Positions 1-9,300 of a stretch of 57,394 bases of DNA are shown piece after piece. The DNA is from Rhodospirillales bacterium. Its GTDB lineage: Bacteria > Pseudomonadota > Alphaproteobacteria > Acetobacterales > Acetobacteraceae. Under the pieces are notes generated by a model. It saw only the letters and a list, made by a program, of their open reading frames with translations, was not told the origin of the DNA and did no database searches. Both the position numbers and the translations under genes were made by a program. Numbering within the stretch: position 1 is the stretch's first letter; every line of letters begins with the position of its first letter. The DNA is taken from NCBI GenBank assembly GCA_025351925.1, contig JANXVC010000407.1, forward strand, positions 1 to 57,394. The letters are read 5' to 3'.

Positions 1-2
1 TG

Positions 3-395
3 GGCTGTGCGGCCGAAATGGCGGCGCCCGGCGTGTTCCTGCTGCCGATCGGCCTGGCGGCGTGCGGGGCGGGGGCCGCGACCGAGTGGCTGGGCCTGGA
101 TGGCGCCGGGCAGGTCGTGGTGTTTGTGGCGCTCACCGCCACGCTGATCGCCATCGCCTGGCGGGTGCGGGGCCGCAGGCCGCAGATCGACGCCGTGAAC
201 GCTCCGGCCGCCGGGCTGATCGGCCAGACCTGCCGGGCGGTGGCATTCGAGGGCGGCGAGGGCCGGGTGACATTAGGCGACGGCGTGTGGCCGGCACGGA
301 TCGCGGACCGCTCGGCGCCAGCAACGGGATCATTGCTCGAGGTCGTGGGGCTGGACGGGACGACGCTGCTGGTGAGCGCGCGGGGTGGCGATTGA
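3..395 (+). CDS. NfeD-like membrane protein, 5' end cut by the window
   Basis: The reading frame is open from base 3, so the true start lies before the window; the ATG at 18 is internal to the family's first hydrophobic segment (AEMAAPGVFLLPIGLAACGAG). The visible ~130 residues hold one to two membrane helices, then a short linker and a small beta-rich domain (about residues 70-125) with the OB-fold pattern of NfeD C-termini (GQTCRAVAFEGGEGRVTLGDGVW, then a VVGLDGTTLLV strand). NfeD proteins are membrane-bound partners of SPFH/stomatin-type proteins and help in membrane quality control. The stomatin partner, if present, would lie upstream or downstream of this window edge; it is not seen here. 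Assignment rests on overall pattern, not on a catalytic motif. Confidence 0.7.
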   Translation, partial: GCAAEMAAPGVFLLPIGLAACGAGAATEWLGLDGAGQVVVFVALTATLIAIAWRVRGRRPQIDAVNAPAAGLIGQTCRAVAFEGGEGRVTLGDGVWPARIADRSAPATGSLLEVVGLDGTTLLVSARGGD

Positions 396-464
396 TCGGC
401 GTTCTCACCCGTGGGCCCTACCCTCGCCTTGCGCATCACGGAGCATCCCTTCTACTGTTTATGA

Positions 465-1013
465 ATGCGGCATGACGTGACGGAGAGGCAGGCGGCCCAG
501 GCGGGAACGTGGCATGGCACGCTGCACGGCGTCCTCAAGGCGAATGCGGTGCGCCTGTTCACCTACGTGCCCGACCGCGTGCTGACGCCGCTTATCCAGG
601 GCGCGCATGCCGACCCGCACTTCACCACGGTGGCGGCCACCCGGGAGGAGGAGGCATTGGGCATCGTCGCCGGCGCCTGGATGGGCGGAATGCTCGGCGT
701 TCTCGCCATGCAGACCAGCGGCTTCGCCACTTTGCCCAACGCGCTGGCGTCCCTGGCGGTGCCCTACCAGATCCCGCTGCTCATGCTGATCTCGGAGCGC
801 GGCACGCTCGGGGAGTTCAACCTCGGCCAGGCCATGGTGTGCCGGACCATGCGCCCGGTGCTGGACGCATTGGGCGTCGAACACCACACCATCACCCGGC
901 TGGACGAGCTGACGTTCATCGCCGATCGGTCCATCAAGCAGGCCGTGGCGACCCAGGCGCCCGTCGCGCTGATCCTGTCGCCGCTGCTGACCGGCGGCAA
1001 AGTGTTCGGATAG
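465..1013 (+). CDS. Thiamine-diphosphate decarboxylase alpha (PYR) subunit, sulfo-/phosphonopyruvate decarboxylase type
   Basis: This 182-residue protein is a stand-alone PYR domain of a thiamine diphosphate (ThDP) enzyme. The segment TREEEALGIVAGAWMGG carries the conserved glutamate that activates the cofactor's aminopyrimidine ring, followed by the usual MQTSGFATLPNAL strand-loop. ThDP enzymes split into PYR and PP subunits of this size include sulfopyruvate decarboxylase (ComD/ComE) and phosphonopyruvate decarboxylase relatives. The partner PP subunit begins 8 bases downstream, so the two are surely co-translated and form one enzyme. No good ribosome site precedes the ATG at 465; a GTG at 477 is an alternative. 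The 2-oxo acid substrate cannot be fixed: no coenzyme M or phosphonate genes lie nearby. Confidence 0.8.
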   Translation: MRHDVTERQAAQAGTWHGTLHGVLKANAVRLFTYVPDRVLTPLIQGAHADPHFTTVAATREEEALGIVAGAWMGGMLGVLAMQTSGFATLPNALASLAVPYQIPLLMLISERGTLGEFNLGQAMVCRTMRPVLDALGVEHHTITRLDELTFIADRSIKQAVATQAPVALILSPLLTGGKVFG

Positions 1014-1021
1014 GAGGGCCG

Positions 1022-1630
1022 ATGGACACCCAGACCTCCTTGCATCACGCCAACCGCAAAGTCATGAACCGCCACGACCTGACGCGCCGGCTCGTGGCCC
1101 GGCTTCACCGTGAAGAAGCGGTCATCGGCGGCATCGGCAACACGAATTTCGACCTTTGGATGACCGGCCAGCGTCCGCAGAACTTCTACATGCTCGGCAG
1201 CATGGGGCTGGCCTGCCCCATCGCCCTGGGCGTGGCGCTGGCGCAGCCCGGGCGCGGAGTGGTGGCGCTGGAGGGTGACGGCTCCCTGCTGATGCAGCTC
1301 AACTGCCTCGCCACCATAGGGGCGATTGCGCCGGCCAACCTGCTGGTCATCGTCATGGACAACGCCTGCTACCAGATCACCGGCGCGCAGCCGACGGCGA
1401 CGGCGGCCCGCGCCGACCTGGTGGCGATCGCGCAGGGCGCCGGCATCGCAAACAGCCACTGGGCGGCCGACGAAGCGGGGTTCGAACAGCTGGTCGAACG
1501 GTGCCTAGCCCAGCCCGGCCCGCATTTGATCGCCGCCCGCATCGACAGCCAGCCCGCGACCGGCACCACGGAACGCGATCCCGCGCTGATCCGCCAGCGC
1601 TTCATGCGGGGCATCGCGGTGACGACCTAA
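1022..1630 (+). CDS. Thiamine-diphosphate decarboxylase beta (PP) subunit
   Basis: This 202-residue protein is the pyrophosphate-binding (PP) half of the ThDP enzyme whose PYR half lies just upstream. The cofactor/Mg motif is clear: LEGDGSLLMQLNCLATIG followed about 28 residues after GDG by VIVMDNACY, which is the GDG-x(25-30)-N signature. GSMGLACPIALGVALAQP is the usual substrate-side helix. Start is the ATG at 1022, preceded by an AGGAGGG-like ribosome site (TAGGAGGGCCG). The pair should decarboxylate a small acidic 2-oxo acid; sulfopyruvate and phosphonopyruvate are family substrates, but 3-sulfo or other analogues are equally possible from sequence. An SDR reductase follows, which could reduce the resulting aldehyde; that link is inference. 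Confidence 0.8.
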   Translation: MDTQTSLHHANRKVMNRHDLTRRLVARLHREEAVIGGIGNTNFDLWMTGQRPQNFYMLGSMGLACPIALGVALAQPGRGVVALEGDGSLLMQLNCLATIGAIAPANLLVIVMDNACYQITGAQPTATAARADLVAIAQGAGIANSHWAADEAGFEQLVERCLAQPGPHLIAARIDSQPATGTTERDPALIRQRFMRGIAVTT

Positions 1631-1633
1631 GCT

Positions 1634-1669
1634 GGCTGCTACGGCTGCTACGGCTGCTATGGCTGCGCC
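1634..1669 (+). repeat. 9-bp tandem repeat (GGCTGCTAC, four units)
   Basis: Four consecutive 9-mers are seen: GGCTGCTAC twice, then GGCTGCTAT and GGCTGCGCC. The repeat lies 4 bases after the PP-subunit stop codon and 65 bases before the downstream SDR start. Units are a multiple of three, so copy-number change would not shift a frame that reads across it. Confidence 0.7.
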
Positions 1670-1734
1670 GGCGCCGGGCTGCCATGGTGGCGTCGCTCGT
1701 CCCAGAGCCGATCAGAAAAGCGGGAAAAAACGCC

Positions 1735-2520
1735 ATGCGCGGGCTGGAAGGGCTGCGAGTTCTAGTAACCGGCGCGGCACAGGGCATCGGCCTGGCCATC
1801 GCCCAGCGTTTCGCCGCCGAGGGTGCGCGCGTGGCCCTAAACGACCGCGACGACACTCCCGTGCTGCGCGCCGCGACCGCCTCGCTGCCGCGCGTTGCCG
1901 CCGGGCCGCACTGCGCCGCCCCCGGCAACGTGGCGGATGAGGCGGCCGTCGAGCGCTTCGTAGCAGCGGCGATCAGCGGGCTGGGCGGGCTGGACGTGCT
2001 GGTGAACAACGCCGGGCTGCAGATACCGAGCCCCAGCGAGGCGCTGGACATCGCCGATTTCGACACCGTGCTGGCGGTCAACCTGCGGGGAACGGTGCTG
2101 TGCGCCCGGGCCGCGCTCCGGCACTTCCTGGGGCAGGGACGCGGCGTGGTGCTGAACAACACCTCGGTTCACGAGACGATTCCCAAGCCCGGCTATCTCA
2201 GCTACTCCGCCAGCAAGGGCGCGGTCGGCAACGTGACCCGCACCCTCGCTTTGGAGTTCGCCGGCCGCGGCATCCGCGTCAATGCGGTCGCACCAGGCGC
2301 CACGTTGACCCCGATGAATGCCGCGTGGGCCAACGACCCGGCGGCGCGCGGCACGGTCGAGCAGCACATCCCGCTTGGCCGGGGCGCGGAGCCGTCGGAC
2401 ATCGCCGCCTGTTTTGCCTTCCTGGCCTCGGCCGACGCCGCCTACATCACCGGCCAAACCATCTTCGTCGATGGCGGGCTGACCCTGCACGCCGATTTTC
2501 GCGAGAACTGGGCGTCCTGA
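1735..2520 (+). CDS. Short-chain dehydrogenase/reductase (SDR)
   Basis: A classical SDR of 261 residues. The Rossmann cofactor motif is TGAAQGIG (residues ~12-19), the NNAG motif is intact, and the catalytic set Ser...Tyr-x3-Lys reads NTSVHE...YLSYSASKG. It ends with the common FVDGG strand, so it is full length. An acidic residue after the second beta strand (LNDRDD) suggests NAD(H) preference. I chose the ATG at 1735 because the fold begins right there; an upstream in-frame ATG at 1684 would add 17 residues. Being about 100 bases behind the ThDP enzyme pair and on the same strand, it may reduce or oxidise a product of that enzyme. Substrate unknown. Confidence 0.85.
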   Translation: MRGLEGLRVLVTGAAQGIGLAIAQRFAAEGARVALNDRDDTPVLRAATASLPRVAAGPHCAAPGNVADEAAVERFVAAAISGLGGLDVLVNNAGLQIPSPSEALDIADFDTVLAVNLRGTVLCARAALRHFLGQGRGVVLNNTSVHETIPKPGYLSYSASKGAVGNVTRTLALEFAGRGIRVNAVAPGATLTPMNAAWANDPAARGTVEQHIPLGRGAEPSDIAACFAFLASADAAYITGQTIFVDGGLTLHADFRENWAS

Positions 2521-2640
2521 GCCGAAGTTTCGGGTTCGCCGCCAGACTGGCGGGCCAAGGCTACGGCCCCCTGGCGGCGCGGCGGCGCGGCGGACTAGCA
2601 TGCAGGCAAGCCATCGTCACGCCGTGAATGAGGTCTGTCC

Positions 2641-3900
2641 ATGCCGAAATCAAGCAACCCCAAACTCACCCCCGAACTCACCAAGGTCGCCCTGTTCAGC
2701 AAGGAATATCCGCCGTACGTCTATGGCGGGGCAGGCGTGCACGTCGAATACCTCAGCGTCGCCCTGGCCAAGCTCGTCCAGGTGGAGGTCCGATGTTTCG
2801 GCGATCAAGCCACGGACGATGGCGCCCTCGTCGTGCGCGGCTACCAGCAATGGGATGAGACCAAGGTCGGCAGCGACCCGCGTTTCACCGGCGCCATCGA
2901 CGCGTTCGCCCGCTCGCTGGTCATGGCCAAGGATCGTATCGACGCCCAGCTCGTGCATTGCCACACCTGGTACACCGACATGGGCGGCATCATCGCGTCG
3001 CAGCTCTGGGATATCCCCTACGTCCTGACCATCCACTCGCTGGAGCCGCTGCGACCCTGGAAATTCGAGCAGCTCGGCCACGCCTACCATCTCAGCGCCT
3101 GGATGGAACGCACCGCCATCGAGCAGGCCGACGCCATCATCGCCGTCTCCCGCGAGACCAAGGCGGACGTGCTGCGCCTGTTCGACATCGAGCCCGAGCG
3201 GGTCCACGTCATCCACAACGGCATCGACCCAGTGGAATACCGCCCCACGCCCGGCGCCGACGTGCTCACGAAATACGGCATCGATCCGGACCGGCCCTTT
3301 CTGCTGTTCGTCGGACGCATCACCCGGCAGAAGGGCATCATCCACCTCGTCAATGCCATTCCGCATGTCGATCCCGCGCTGCAGATCGTGCTCTGCGCCG
3401 GCGCGCCCGACACGCCGGAGATCGGCCGCGAAATGGAGGAGGGCGTGGCCAAGATCGCCGCTCAGCGGCCGGGCATCATCTGGGTCCGGGAAATGATCTC
3501 CCGCCCAGAGGTCATCCAGCTTTACACCGAGGCGGCAATGTTCTGCTGCCCCTCGGTTTACGAGCCGTTCGGCATCATCAATCTGGAGGCAATGGCCTGC
3601 GAGACCGCCGTCGTCGCCTCCGCCGTGGGCGGCATCCCGGAGGTCGTGGTGCCGAACGAGACCGGGCTGCTGGTTGACCCCAACCTGATACCCGGCACGT
3701 TTGAACCGGCCGATCCCGCTGCGTTCTCCATCGGCCTCGCCGACGCCATCAATCAGCTGGCGCACGATCCAGCCTTGTGCGCGCGTTTCGGCAAGGCTGG
3801 GCGCGAGCGGGCCATCGCGCATTTCAGCTGGGACGCCATCGCGCGGACCACCGTAGCGCTTTATAGCTCGCTGCTGGAGGAGCGGGCTGAAATCAGGTGA
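2641..3900 (+). CDS. glgA: Glycogen synthase, GT4 type (actinobacterial GlgA/GlgM-like)
   Basis: A 419-residue GT-B glycosyltransferase of family 4. The N-terminal loop KEYPPYVYGGAGVHVEYLS is the hallmark of the group described as Corynebacterium-type glycogen synthase, which transfers glucose from a nucleotide sugar to alpha-glucan or to glucose-1-phosphate. The C-terminal domain carries LFVGRITRQKGI and the E-x7-E donor-site motif in PSVYEPFGIINLEAMAC. Length is normal for the family and differs from the ~480-residue GT5 enterobacterial GlgA. A GAGG ribosome site precedes the ATG by about 8 bases. No glgB, glgC or glgP lies nearby, so it is a stand-alone gene; a role in sucrose or trehalose-like sugar transfer cannot be excluded. 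Confidence 0.85.
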   Translation: MPKSSNPKLTPELTKVALFSKEYPPYVYGGAGVHVEYLSVALAKLVQVEVRCFGDQATDDGALVVRGYQQWDETKVGSDPRFTGAIDAFARSLVMAKDRIDAQLVHCHTWYTDMGGIIASQLWDIPYVLTIHSLEPLRPWKFEQLGHAYHLSAWMERTAIEQADAIIAVSRETKADVLRLFDIEPERVHVIHNGIDPVEYRPTPGADVLTKYGIDPDRPFLLFVGRITRQKGIIHLVNAIPHVDPALQIVLCAGAPDTPEIGREMEEGVAKIAAQRPGIIWVREMISRPEVIQLYTEAAMFCCPSVYEPFGIINLEAMACETAVVASAVGGIPEVVVPNETGLLVDPNLIPGTFEPADPAAFSIGLADAINQLAHDPALCARFGKAGRERAIAHFSWDAIARTTVALYSSLLEERAEIR

Positions 3901-3929
3901 CGCTAAGGCAGCTCGGGCATCCGATGGTC

Positions 3930-4565
3930 TCAGTCGAACTCGGTTGGCAAATCGGCTGCACAGGCGTGCACGAACATGCGCCGGAGCTGGCCGGACAGCA
4001 CACGGCCGAGGGAAAGATCGTCCGGCAGCCCGCTTTCCGCGAACCAGCCGACCTCTGACGTCTCCGGTCCCGTCGCCGCGGTTCCGCCCATGATGTCGCA
4101 GATGAAAAACAGCTTGCAGCATGAGAACACGCCCGGCGAATGGCCTTGCCGGGTCCGGTCCCACACGGCCGCCAGCTTGCGCACGCTGACCACAAGCCCG
4201 CTTTCCTCGCGCATTTCCTTGATGACGCTCTCGGCCGCCGTCAGGTTCACGTCCGCCCAACCTCCCGGCAGCGTCCAGCGGCCGCCATCCGCCACCTCGC
4301 GCACCATGAGCAGTCGGCCCTGGTCGTCAAACGCTGCCCCGCGAACATCGACCTTGGGGGTCGCATACCCGCTCTCGCCGGCGAACAAGGCCTCGATCCG
4401 CGCGGCCGGAGCTGCCGTGTGCGCCGCCATGATCCGCGACGCCAAAGCGCGCAGCATTTCGTAGCGTTCGCGGTCGTAAGGGTCGCGGACGAAGGTCAGG
4501 CCCGTTTGGGCAATGGCCTGCAGCTCGCGCGTCCAGGTCAGCCAATCTGGTTCAGCCATCGCCAT
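3930..4565 (-). CDS. NUDIX hydrolase with ADP-ribose pyrophosphatase-like N-terminal domain
   Basis: A 211-residue Nudix hydrolase. Residues ~1-60 form the small helical N-terminal domain often found before the Nudix fold (LTWTRELQAIAQTGLTFVRDPYDRERYE). The Nudix box is present as GGWADVNLTAAESVIKEMREESG, matching G-x5-E-x7-REUxEE-x-G closely. Such proteins cleave nucleoside-diphosphate-X substrates with Mg or Mn. Of several possible starts I chose 4565 because AGAGAG sits just upstream; the frame stays open for another 44 codons without an equally good site. It is convergent with glgA (30 bases between the stop codons) and divergent from endonuclease III. Substrate is not predictable from the motif. 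Confidence 0.85.
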   Translation of the reverse strand: MAMAEPDWLTWTRELQAIAQTGLTFVRDPYDRERYEMLRALASRIMAAHTAAPAARIEALFAGESGYATPKVDVRGAAFDDQGRLLMVREVADGGRWTLPGGWADVNLTAAESVIKEMREESGLVVSVRKLAAVWDRTRQGHSPGVFSCCKLFFICDIMGGTAATGPETSEVGWFAESGLPDDLSLGRVLSGQLRRMFVHACAADLPTEFD

Positions 4566-4708
4566 GCTAACTCTCTGCTTCAATGGCTGCACCATGGGCG
4601 GAGACGATTCAGCAGGCCAGTGGGGCGTTGTTGGGGCAGTGACTATCCCCCGCTGCAACCCGCGCCCAGCACAGCGCTTATAGGCCCGATACAGCAATGG
4701 GGACGGGA

Positions 4709-5422
4709 ATGTCCGGCTCGCCTAACCACCCCGTCCCTGTGCCCCCAGGCACCGCAGCCGGGAGCAAGGAAACCTTTGACATTCATGAGGTTTTCAACCG
4801 CTTGCGCGCGGCCTGCCTCCGCCTTCCCAAGGCGGCGATGTTCCAGCTGCGGGACGAGGGTTACCGCACCCCCTACGAACAGCTCATCGCCAGCCTGATC
4901 AGCACCCGCACGCTGGACGAGACCACGATCCCGGTCTGCCGCCGCCTGTTCGATCGCGCCCGCACGCCCGCGGCCATGACGGCACTGGATGAGGCCGAAC
5001 TGGCCGCCCTGCTCCGCGGGGCTACCTTCCCAGAGCCGAAGGCGCGCGACATCCTTGCCCTCTCTTGCAGCATCGCGGAGCGGCACGACGGCACGGTCCC
5101 GGACACGCTGGAGGGCCTGACCGCGTTCCGCGGCGTCGGTCCGAAGGTGGCGGCCCTCACGTTGGCGGTCGGCTTCAACAAGCCTGCGATCTGCGTGGAC
5201 ATCCACGTCCACCGGGTCGCCAACCGCTGGGGCTACGTCGCCGAGCCCACGCCCGAGCGCACCATGGCCGCCCTCGCGAGCAAACTGCCGCAGCAATACT
5301 GGATCGAGATCAACGAGCGCCTGGTGCCTTTCGGCAAGCACGTCTGCACCGGACCGCGGCCGAGATGCCCGGCCTGCCCGCTGCTCTCCATGTGCCGGCA
5401 GGTGGGCGTGGACCGGGCTTGA
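4709..5422 (+). CDS. nth: Endonuclease III (DNA glycosylase/AP lyase)
   Basis: A 237-residue HhH-GPD DNA glycosylase. The helix-hairpin-helix reads LTAFRGVGPKVAALTLAVGF with the catalytic lysine in GVGPK, and the catalytic aspartate lies in CVDIHVHR. Four cysteines near the C-terminus follow the C-x6-C-x2-C-x5-C spacing of the [4Fe-4S] loop (CTGPRPRCPACPLLSMC). It excises oxidised pyrimidines and nicks abasic sites in base excision repair. The ATG at 4709 has a GGGGACGGGA purine tract directly before it; an in-frame ATG at 4697 would add four residues. The first ~25 residues are a proline-rich lead that is not part of the fold. It stands alone, divergent from the Nudix gene. Confidence 0.92.
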   Translation: MSGSPNHPVPVPPGTAAGSKETFDIHEVFNRLRAACLRLPKAAMFQLRDEGYRTPYEQLIASLISTRTLDETTIPVCRRLFDRARTPAAMTALDEAELAALLRGATFPEPKARDILALSCSIAERHDGTVPDTLEGLTAFRGVGPKVAALTLAVGFNKPAICVDIHVHRVANRWGYVAEPTPERTMAALASKLPQQYWIEINERLVPFGKHVCTGPRPRCPACPLLSMCRQVGVDRA

Positions 5423-5557
5423 GCCAGCGTCCGGAAATGCCCGGCTGATCGCCCTTCGGGCATACCCCCTTATGATGGCGGTTGTGTCGTTTGCAAACAC
5501 AACCTCGATGATGGCAGTTAACCAGCTTGGTTCTTAAGCGGTGATTCGGAGTCAGCA

Positions 5558-5794
5558 GTGACAGTGCCTGATGCGGTCGGGTTGATGGGCGTCGCACTCT
5601 ATGTCGGAGCTTATGCTGGATTGCAGACCGGCAAACTGGGGCTGACAGACGTAAAGTACACCGTTCTGAACGCTGTCGGCGGACTGGCCGTGATCTTCTC
5701 ACTTGTCTGGAGCTTCAACCTCGCGGCGTTCGTCACACAGGTTCTGTGGCTGATATTCACCCTGGTTGGCTATCTGCGGTCTCGGAGAATCTGA
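5558..5794 (+). CDS. Small two- to three-helix membrane protein (CBU_0592-like)
   Basis: A 78-residue hydrophobic protein with three likely membrane helices: residues ~6-25 (VGLMGVALYVGAYAGLQTG), ~35-53 (TVLNAVGGLAVIFSLVW) and ~56-72 (AAFVTQVLWLIFTLVGYL), ending in a positively charged RSRRI tail that should face the cytoplasm. The GTG start has GGAG 7 bases upstream. The pattern resembles the small CBU_0592 family of proteobacterial membrane proteins, of unknown function. No partner gene is apparent: the upstream gene is nth, 135 bases away, and the downstream gene is on the other strand. Confidence 0.7.
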   Translation: MTVPDAVGLMGVALYVGAYAGLQTGKLGLTDVKYTVLNAVGGLAVIFSLVWSFNLAAFVTQVLWLIFTLVGYLRSRRI

Positions 5795-5853
5795 GCCGAA
5801 GCACTTGAGCAGCTTCTGTCCAAGCCTCGTGTTTGCGAGGCACATAATCGCCC

Positions 5854-6303
5854 TTATGGCCGGCCAGGTGCGGGCGCGATGAAGTCCGCCCAGACCCCGT
5901 GCGGCTGCCAGATCGCGTCCATGTCCGCGCGAGCCGCCACCTCGTCCATCCCGAGCACGTCGCGCCGATACCGGTAGAAAAACGCCGAGACGCGCCAGTT
6001 GGCGATGCAGTGGACGTGGACCTTGCCGGGCGGCGTCGCCTCGAAGGCCGCCCGGAACGCGTCGAAGTCCGCATCGGTCGGGGCCGCAAAATCGACCGGG
6101 ATGTGCGTGTAGATCATGCCGAGCCGCGTCACATCGCCGCGTTCATCGGGGAGCGCGTGCTCATGGGTATGCAGCCCGAGGTTGATGACGTGACGCACGC
6201 CGAGCCCGGCGATGGCGGCGAGCTGCGCGGCCGTCGGCTGTCCGGACGTGGTGACGCGCGCATCGAGGCGGCGCCAGTTGGTGATGTCCTGTGGATCGGT
6301 CAC
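5854..6303 (-). CDS. Cysteine-dependent phosphatase-like protein (DSP/PTP fold)
   Basis: A 149-residue protein of the protein-tyrosine-phosphatase-like superfamily. The fold markers are TSGQPTAAQLAAIAGLGVRHVINLG near the N-terminus and the P-loop-like strand VHVHCIANWRVSAFF. The GTG start has a strong GGAGGAG ribosome site 8 bases upstream, which settles the choice. The active-site loop is C-x4-R (CIANWR), one residue shorter than the canonical C-x5-R, a feature I associate with this subfamily; whether it is an active phosphatase is unclear. An Asp-rich stretch (FAAPTDADFDAF) could supply the general acid. It lies 36 bases downstream of the big cyclase gene on the same strand, so they may share a transcript. 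Confidence 0.7.
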   Translation of the reverse strand: MTDPQDITNWRRLDARVTTSGQPTAAQLAAIAGLGVRHVINLGLHTHEHALPDERGDVTRLGMIYTHIPVDFAAPTDADFDAFRAAFEATPPGKVHVHCIANWRVSAFFYRYRRDVLGMDEVAARADMDAIWQPHGVWADFIAPAPGRP

Positions 6304-6339
6304 TGCGATCTCCTCCGATAGGGGTCAGGGGCCGCGGGC

Positions 6340-9300
6340 TCAGCCATGCGCCGCCGGGTCGAATGCGGCAAGATTGGCGCGGCATCGCTGGATCAACGGC
6401 GCCATGCCGGTCTCGGTCGCCAGGCGAAGCGCCGTCGCGTAGTGCGCCTGACCGGCGGCGGTCGATCCGAGGGCGGACAACGCCTCGCCCAGCACAACGG
6501 TCGCCAGCGCTGCATTGCCGCGCTCCTCGTGCAGATGAGCGATCTCGACCGCCTTTTCGGCGTGTCGTGCAGCTTCGTCGGCGCGGCCGGCAAGCTGATG
6601 CGCCTCGGCGAGCCATGCGAGGTAGTTGGCGTGGCTGACGAAAATACCGCTGCGCCGGGTGCGCTCGGCGGCCTGTTCGATCAGGTCGAATGCCTCGTCG
6701 AACTGGCCAAGCCGTGACAGGACGTGCCCGAGGCATGAAGTAATGTTCACCGACCAGGCGAAGAATTCCCATTTGCGGCACAGGGCAAGGCTCACGCGCA
6801 GGGTCGCCTCCGCCTCCGGCAGCCGCCCGGCGAAAGCGAGTGCGAACCCTTCGCTAAGATGCGCGACCGTCCTGCACAGGGGGAGATCGACCTCGTCGGC
6901 GAGCCGCCGCATCTCGCCAGCGGTTTTTTCAGCCTCGAAGGTGTCTCCCAGCCGCGCCAACGCCCAGGTCAGCCAGCCCCGGAAGAAGATGATCGACGGG
7001 CCGGGCGTTCCCGTCCAGGCCATGCGGTCGCGCGCCTCCAGGTCCGCGATCAGCTCGCGCAGCGTGGTCACAGTCCTGGCGTAGTCGCCGCTCGAATAGG
7101 CGGCCTGTGCGGCAAAGAATTGCGCCGCGACGGCCAGGTTCTGCTCGCCATTGGAAAAATCGAGCGCGCGCGCTGCCGCCTCCAATGCGGCGCCGGGCCG
7201 GCCGACCAGCTGCAGGTCGCGGGCGAGGAAGGCGGTCGCCCAGCCCAGCCTGCCTCGATCGCCAAGCTGGCGGGCGAGGGCCTCGGCTTGGGTAGAGTTG
7301 TCCAGGCTTCGGTGAATCCCGGCGGTCGGAAAAAGGGCGGTGCGGAGCTCAAAACGCAGATCGATTTCGCAAGCAAGCGTGTCCTTCGAGCGCGGCAGCT
7401 GTTTGCACGCCTCGATCGCCTGCTCGAAAAAGCGTGACGCCGCGATATAGGCCGACCGGCTCGCCGCGCGGCGCCCCGCGATGCGTGCGGCGCCGACGAG
7501 TTCTTCCCAAAGCTCGCCGCGCGCCGCGTGATGCACGAGCGTCTCGGCCTGTTCGGCCAGCCGGTCCGCGTGGATGCGTTTGACCGTGCGCACGATATGC
7601 CCGTGCAGGTCGCGACGCTGCGCACGCGGCAGCCCGGTGTAGGCGACCTCCTGGATAAGGGCGTGCGAGAAGCCGATCGCATTGTCCGTTTGCTGGACCG
7701 GACGGAACATCCCAGCCTCGCACAACATTTCCAATCGGTTTTGAAAGTTTGCTTCTGGGCGGTCGCTGAATAGTTCGCGCAGCGTTTGCAGCGGAAATCG
7801 GTTGCCGAGCGCCGAGGCGGCAACCAGAACCCGTTTGTCCTCGGCGGCGAGCCGGTCGATGCGGGCGGCAACGACGGCCTGGATCGTCGAGGGTATCGCC
7901 GGCTGCTGATCGTCGTGCGTCCCGCCCTGCGGCAGCTCTGCGGTCAGCGCATCCCGCGCGAGCTCCTCGAGAAAAAACGGATTTCCAGCCGATCGCCCAA
8001 TCAGCGCCTGACACAGCGCACGGCTGGTGATGCCGGGAAACGCCTGCTGGACAAGCTGCCCCATGCTGTCCGACGAAAGCGGCCCGAGCGTGATCACGCT
8101 GGAGACCGGCCGCTTCCAAGCGGGCGCGAAGTCAGACCGGTACGTCGTCAGCAGGAGCAGCCGGCAATCAGGCGCCGGCAGGAAGTCAAGCAGCCGCAGG
8201 CTTTCCTCGTCAGCCCATTGCAAATCCTCGATCAGCAATAGCGTCGGGCGGCGGGTGAGCGTATCGAGCACAGCGCGCACGCAATCGCGCAGCGCGTCGC
8301 GCCGGTGCAGCGGGTCCAGCCCGTCCCAAGCCGCCGCGTTCTCGCCGAGCGGCAGTGCTAACAAGGACAGCAGCGCCGGCACGTGGTCGGTGGTGTCGGC
8401 GAGCTGGCTTCGGATTCGGCTGACCGCCTCGCCGGGATCACCGCGCGCGTCGATCCCAAAGCAAGACCGCAGGAGAGCTCCGACCAGTTGATAGGGCACG
8501 TCCCGGCCGTATGAGATCGCCTCGGCCTGGATCACCTGCCAGATATCCGCCTGCAGTAGGCGCGTGAACTCCCACGCGAGCCGGGACTTGCCGGCGCCCG
8601 CGTCGCCGACGATCGCAACGGTGACAAAAGCGCGCGTGCGGGCGGTCTGCGCATAGGTGAACAGCTCCGCCAGCTCGCGGTCGCGTCCGACATGCGGACT
8701 GAGGCCGCGCACCACCGACCCGCTGAAGCGCAGGCCGCTTTGGCGGATACTGGCCAATGCGAACACGTTCTGCTGCCCGCCGAAACCCCGGAGCGCGCGC
8801 GGCCCGAGCGGGACGAAATCGACGGCGGGGCCGGTCAGCGCGCGCGTGCTGGCAGCGCAAAGTGTCGTGCCCGGCCGTGCCAGCGATTGCAGGCGCGACG
8901 CGAGATGGATCGTGACGCCGAACGCGGGATAGGCCCCGGCGGCGCTGGTCCCCAGCGGGCTGAGCAGCGTGGGTCCCGACGCGATGCCGACGCGCAGGTG
9001 GATGGGCGAGCTCGACGACGCAACGGTCTCGTGCATGCGGAACGCCGCGCAGCAGGCACGCAGCGCGTGATCCTCCTGACTGAGCGGCGCGCCGAACAGC
9101 GCCATCACCCCATCGCCGAGCACCTGGTTCAGCGTGCCGCCGAACGCCTGCACGGCTTCGATCATTGCCCGGACGACCGGCGTCAGAATTGCCTGCGCTT
9201 CATCGGGCGAGCAGCCGGCCACCATTTCGGTCGAGCCGGCGATATCGCCGAACAGGACCGTGACGTATTTCAGTTCGCCGTCAAGCAGCGGCTGCAGGCC

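Noticed and set aside
5430-5475. Possible terminator hairpin (GCCCG/CGGGC) after endonuclease III.
   Set aside because: Arms are five bases, the loop is long and no T-run follows.
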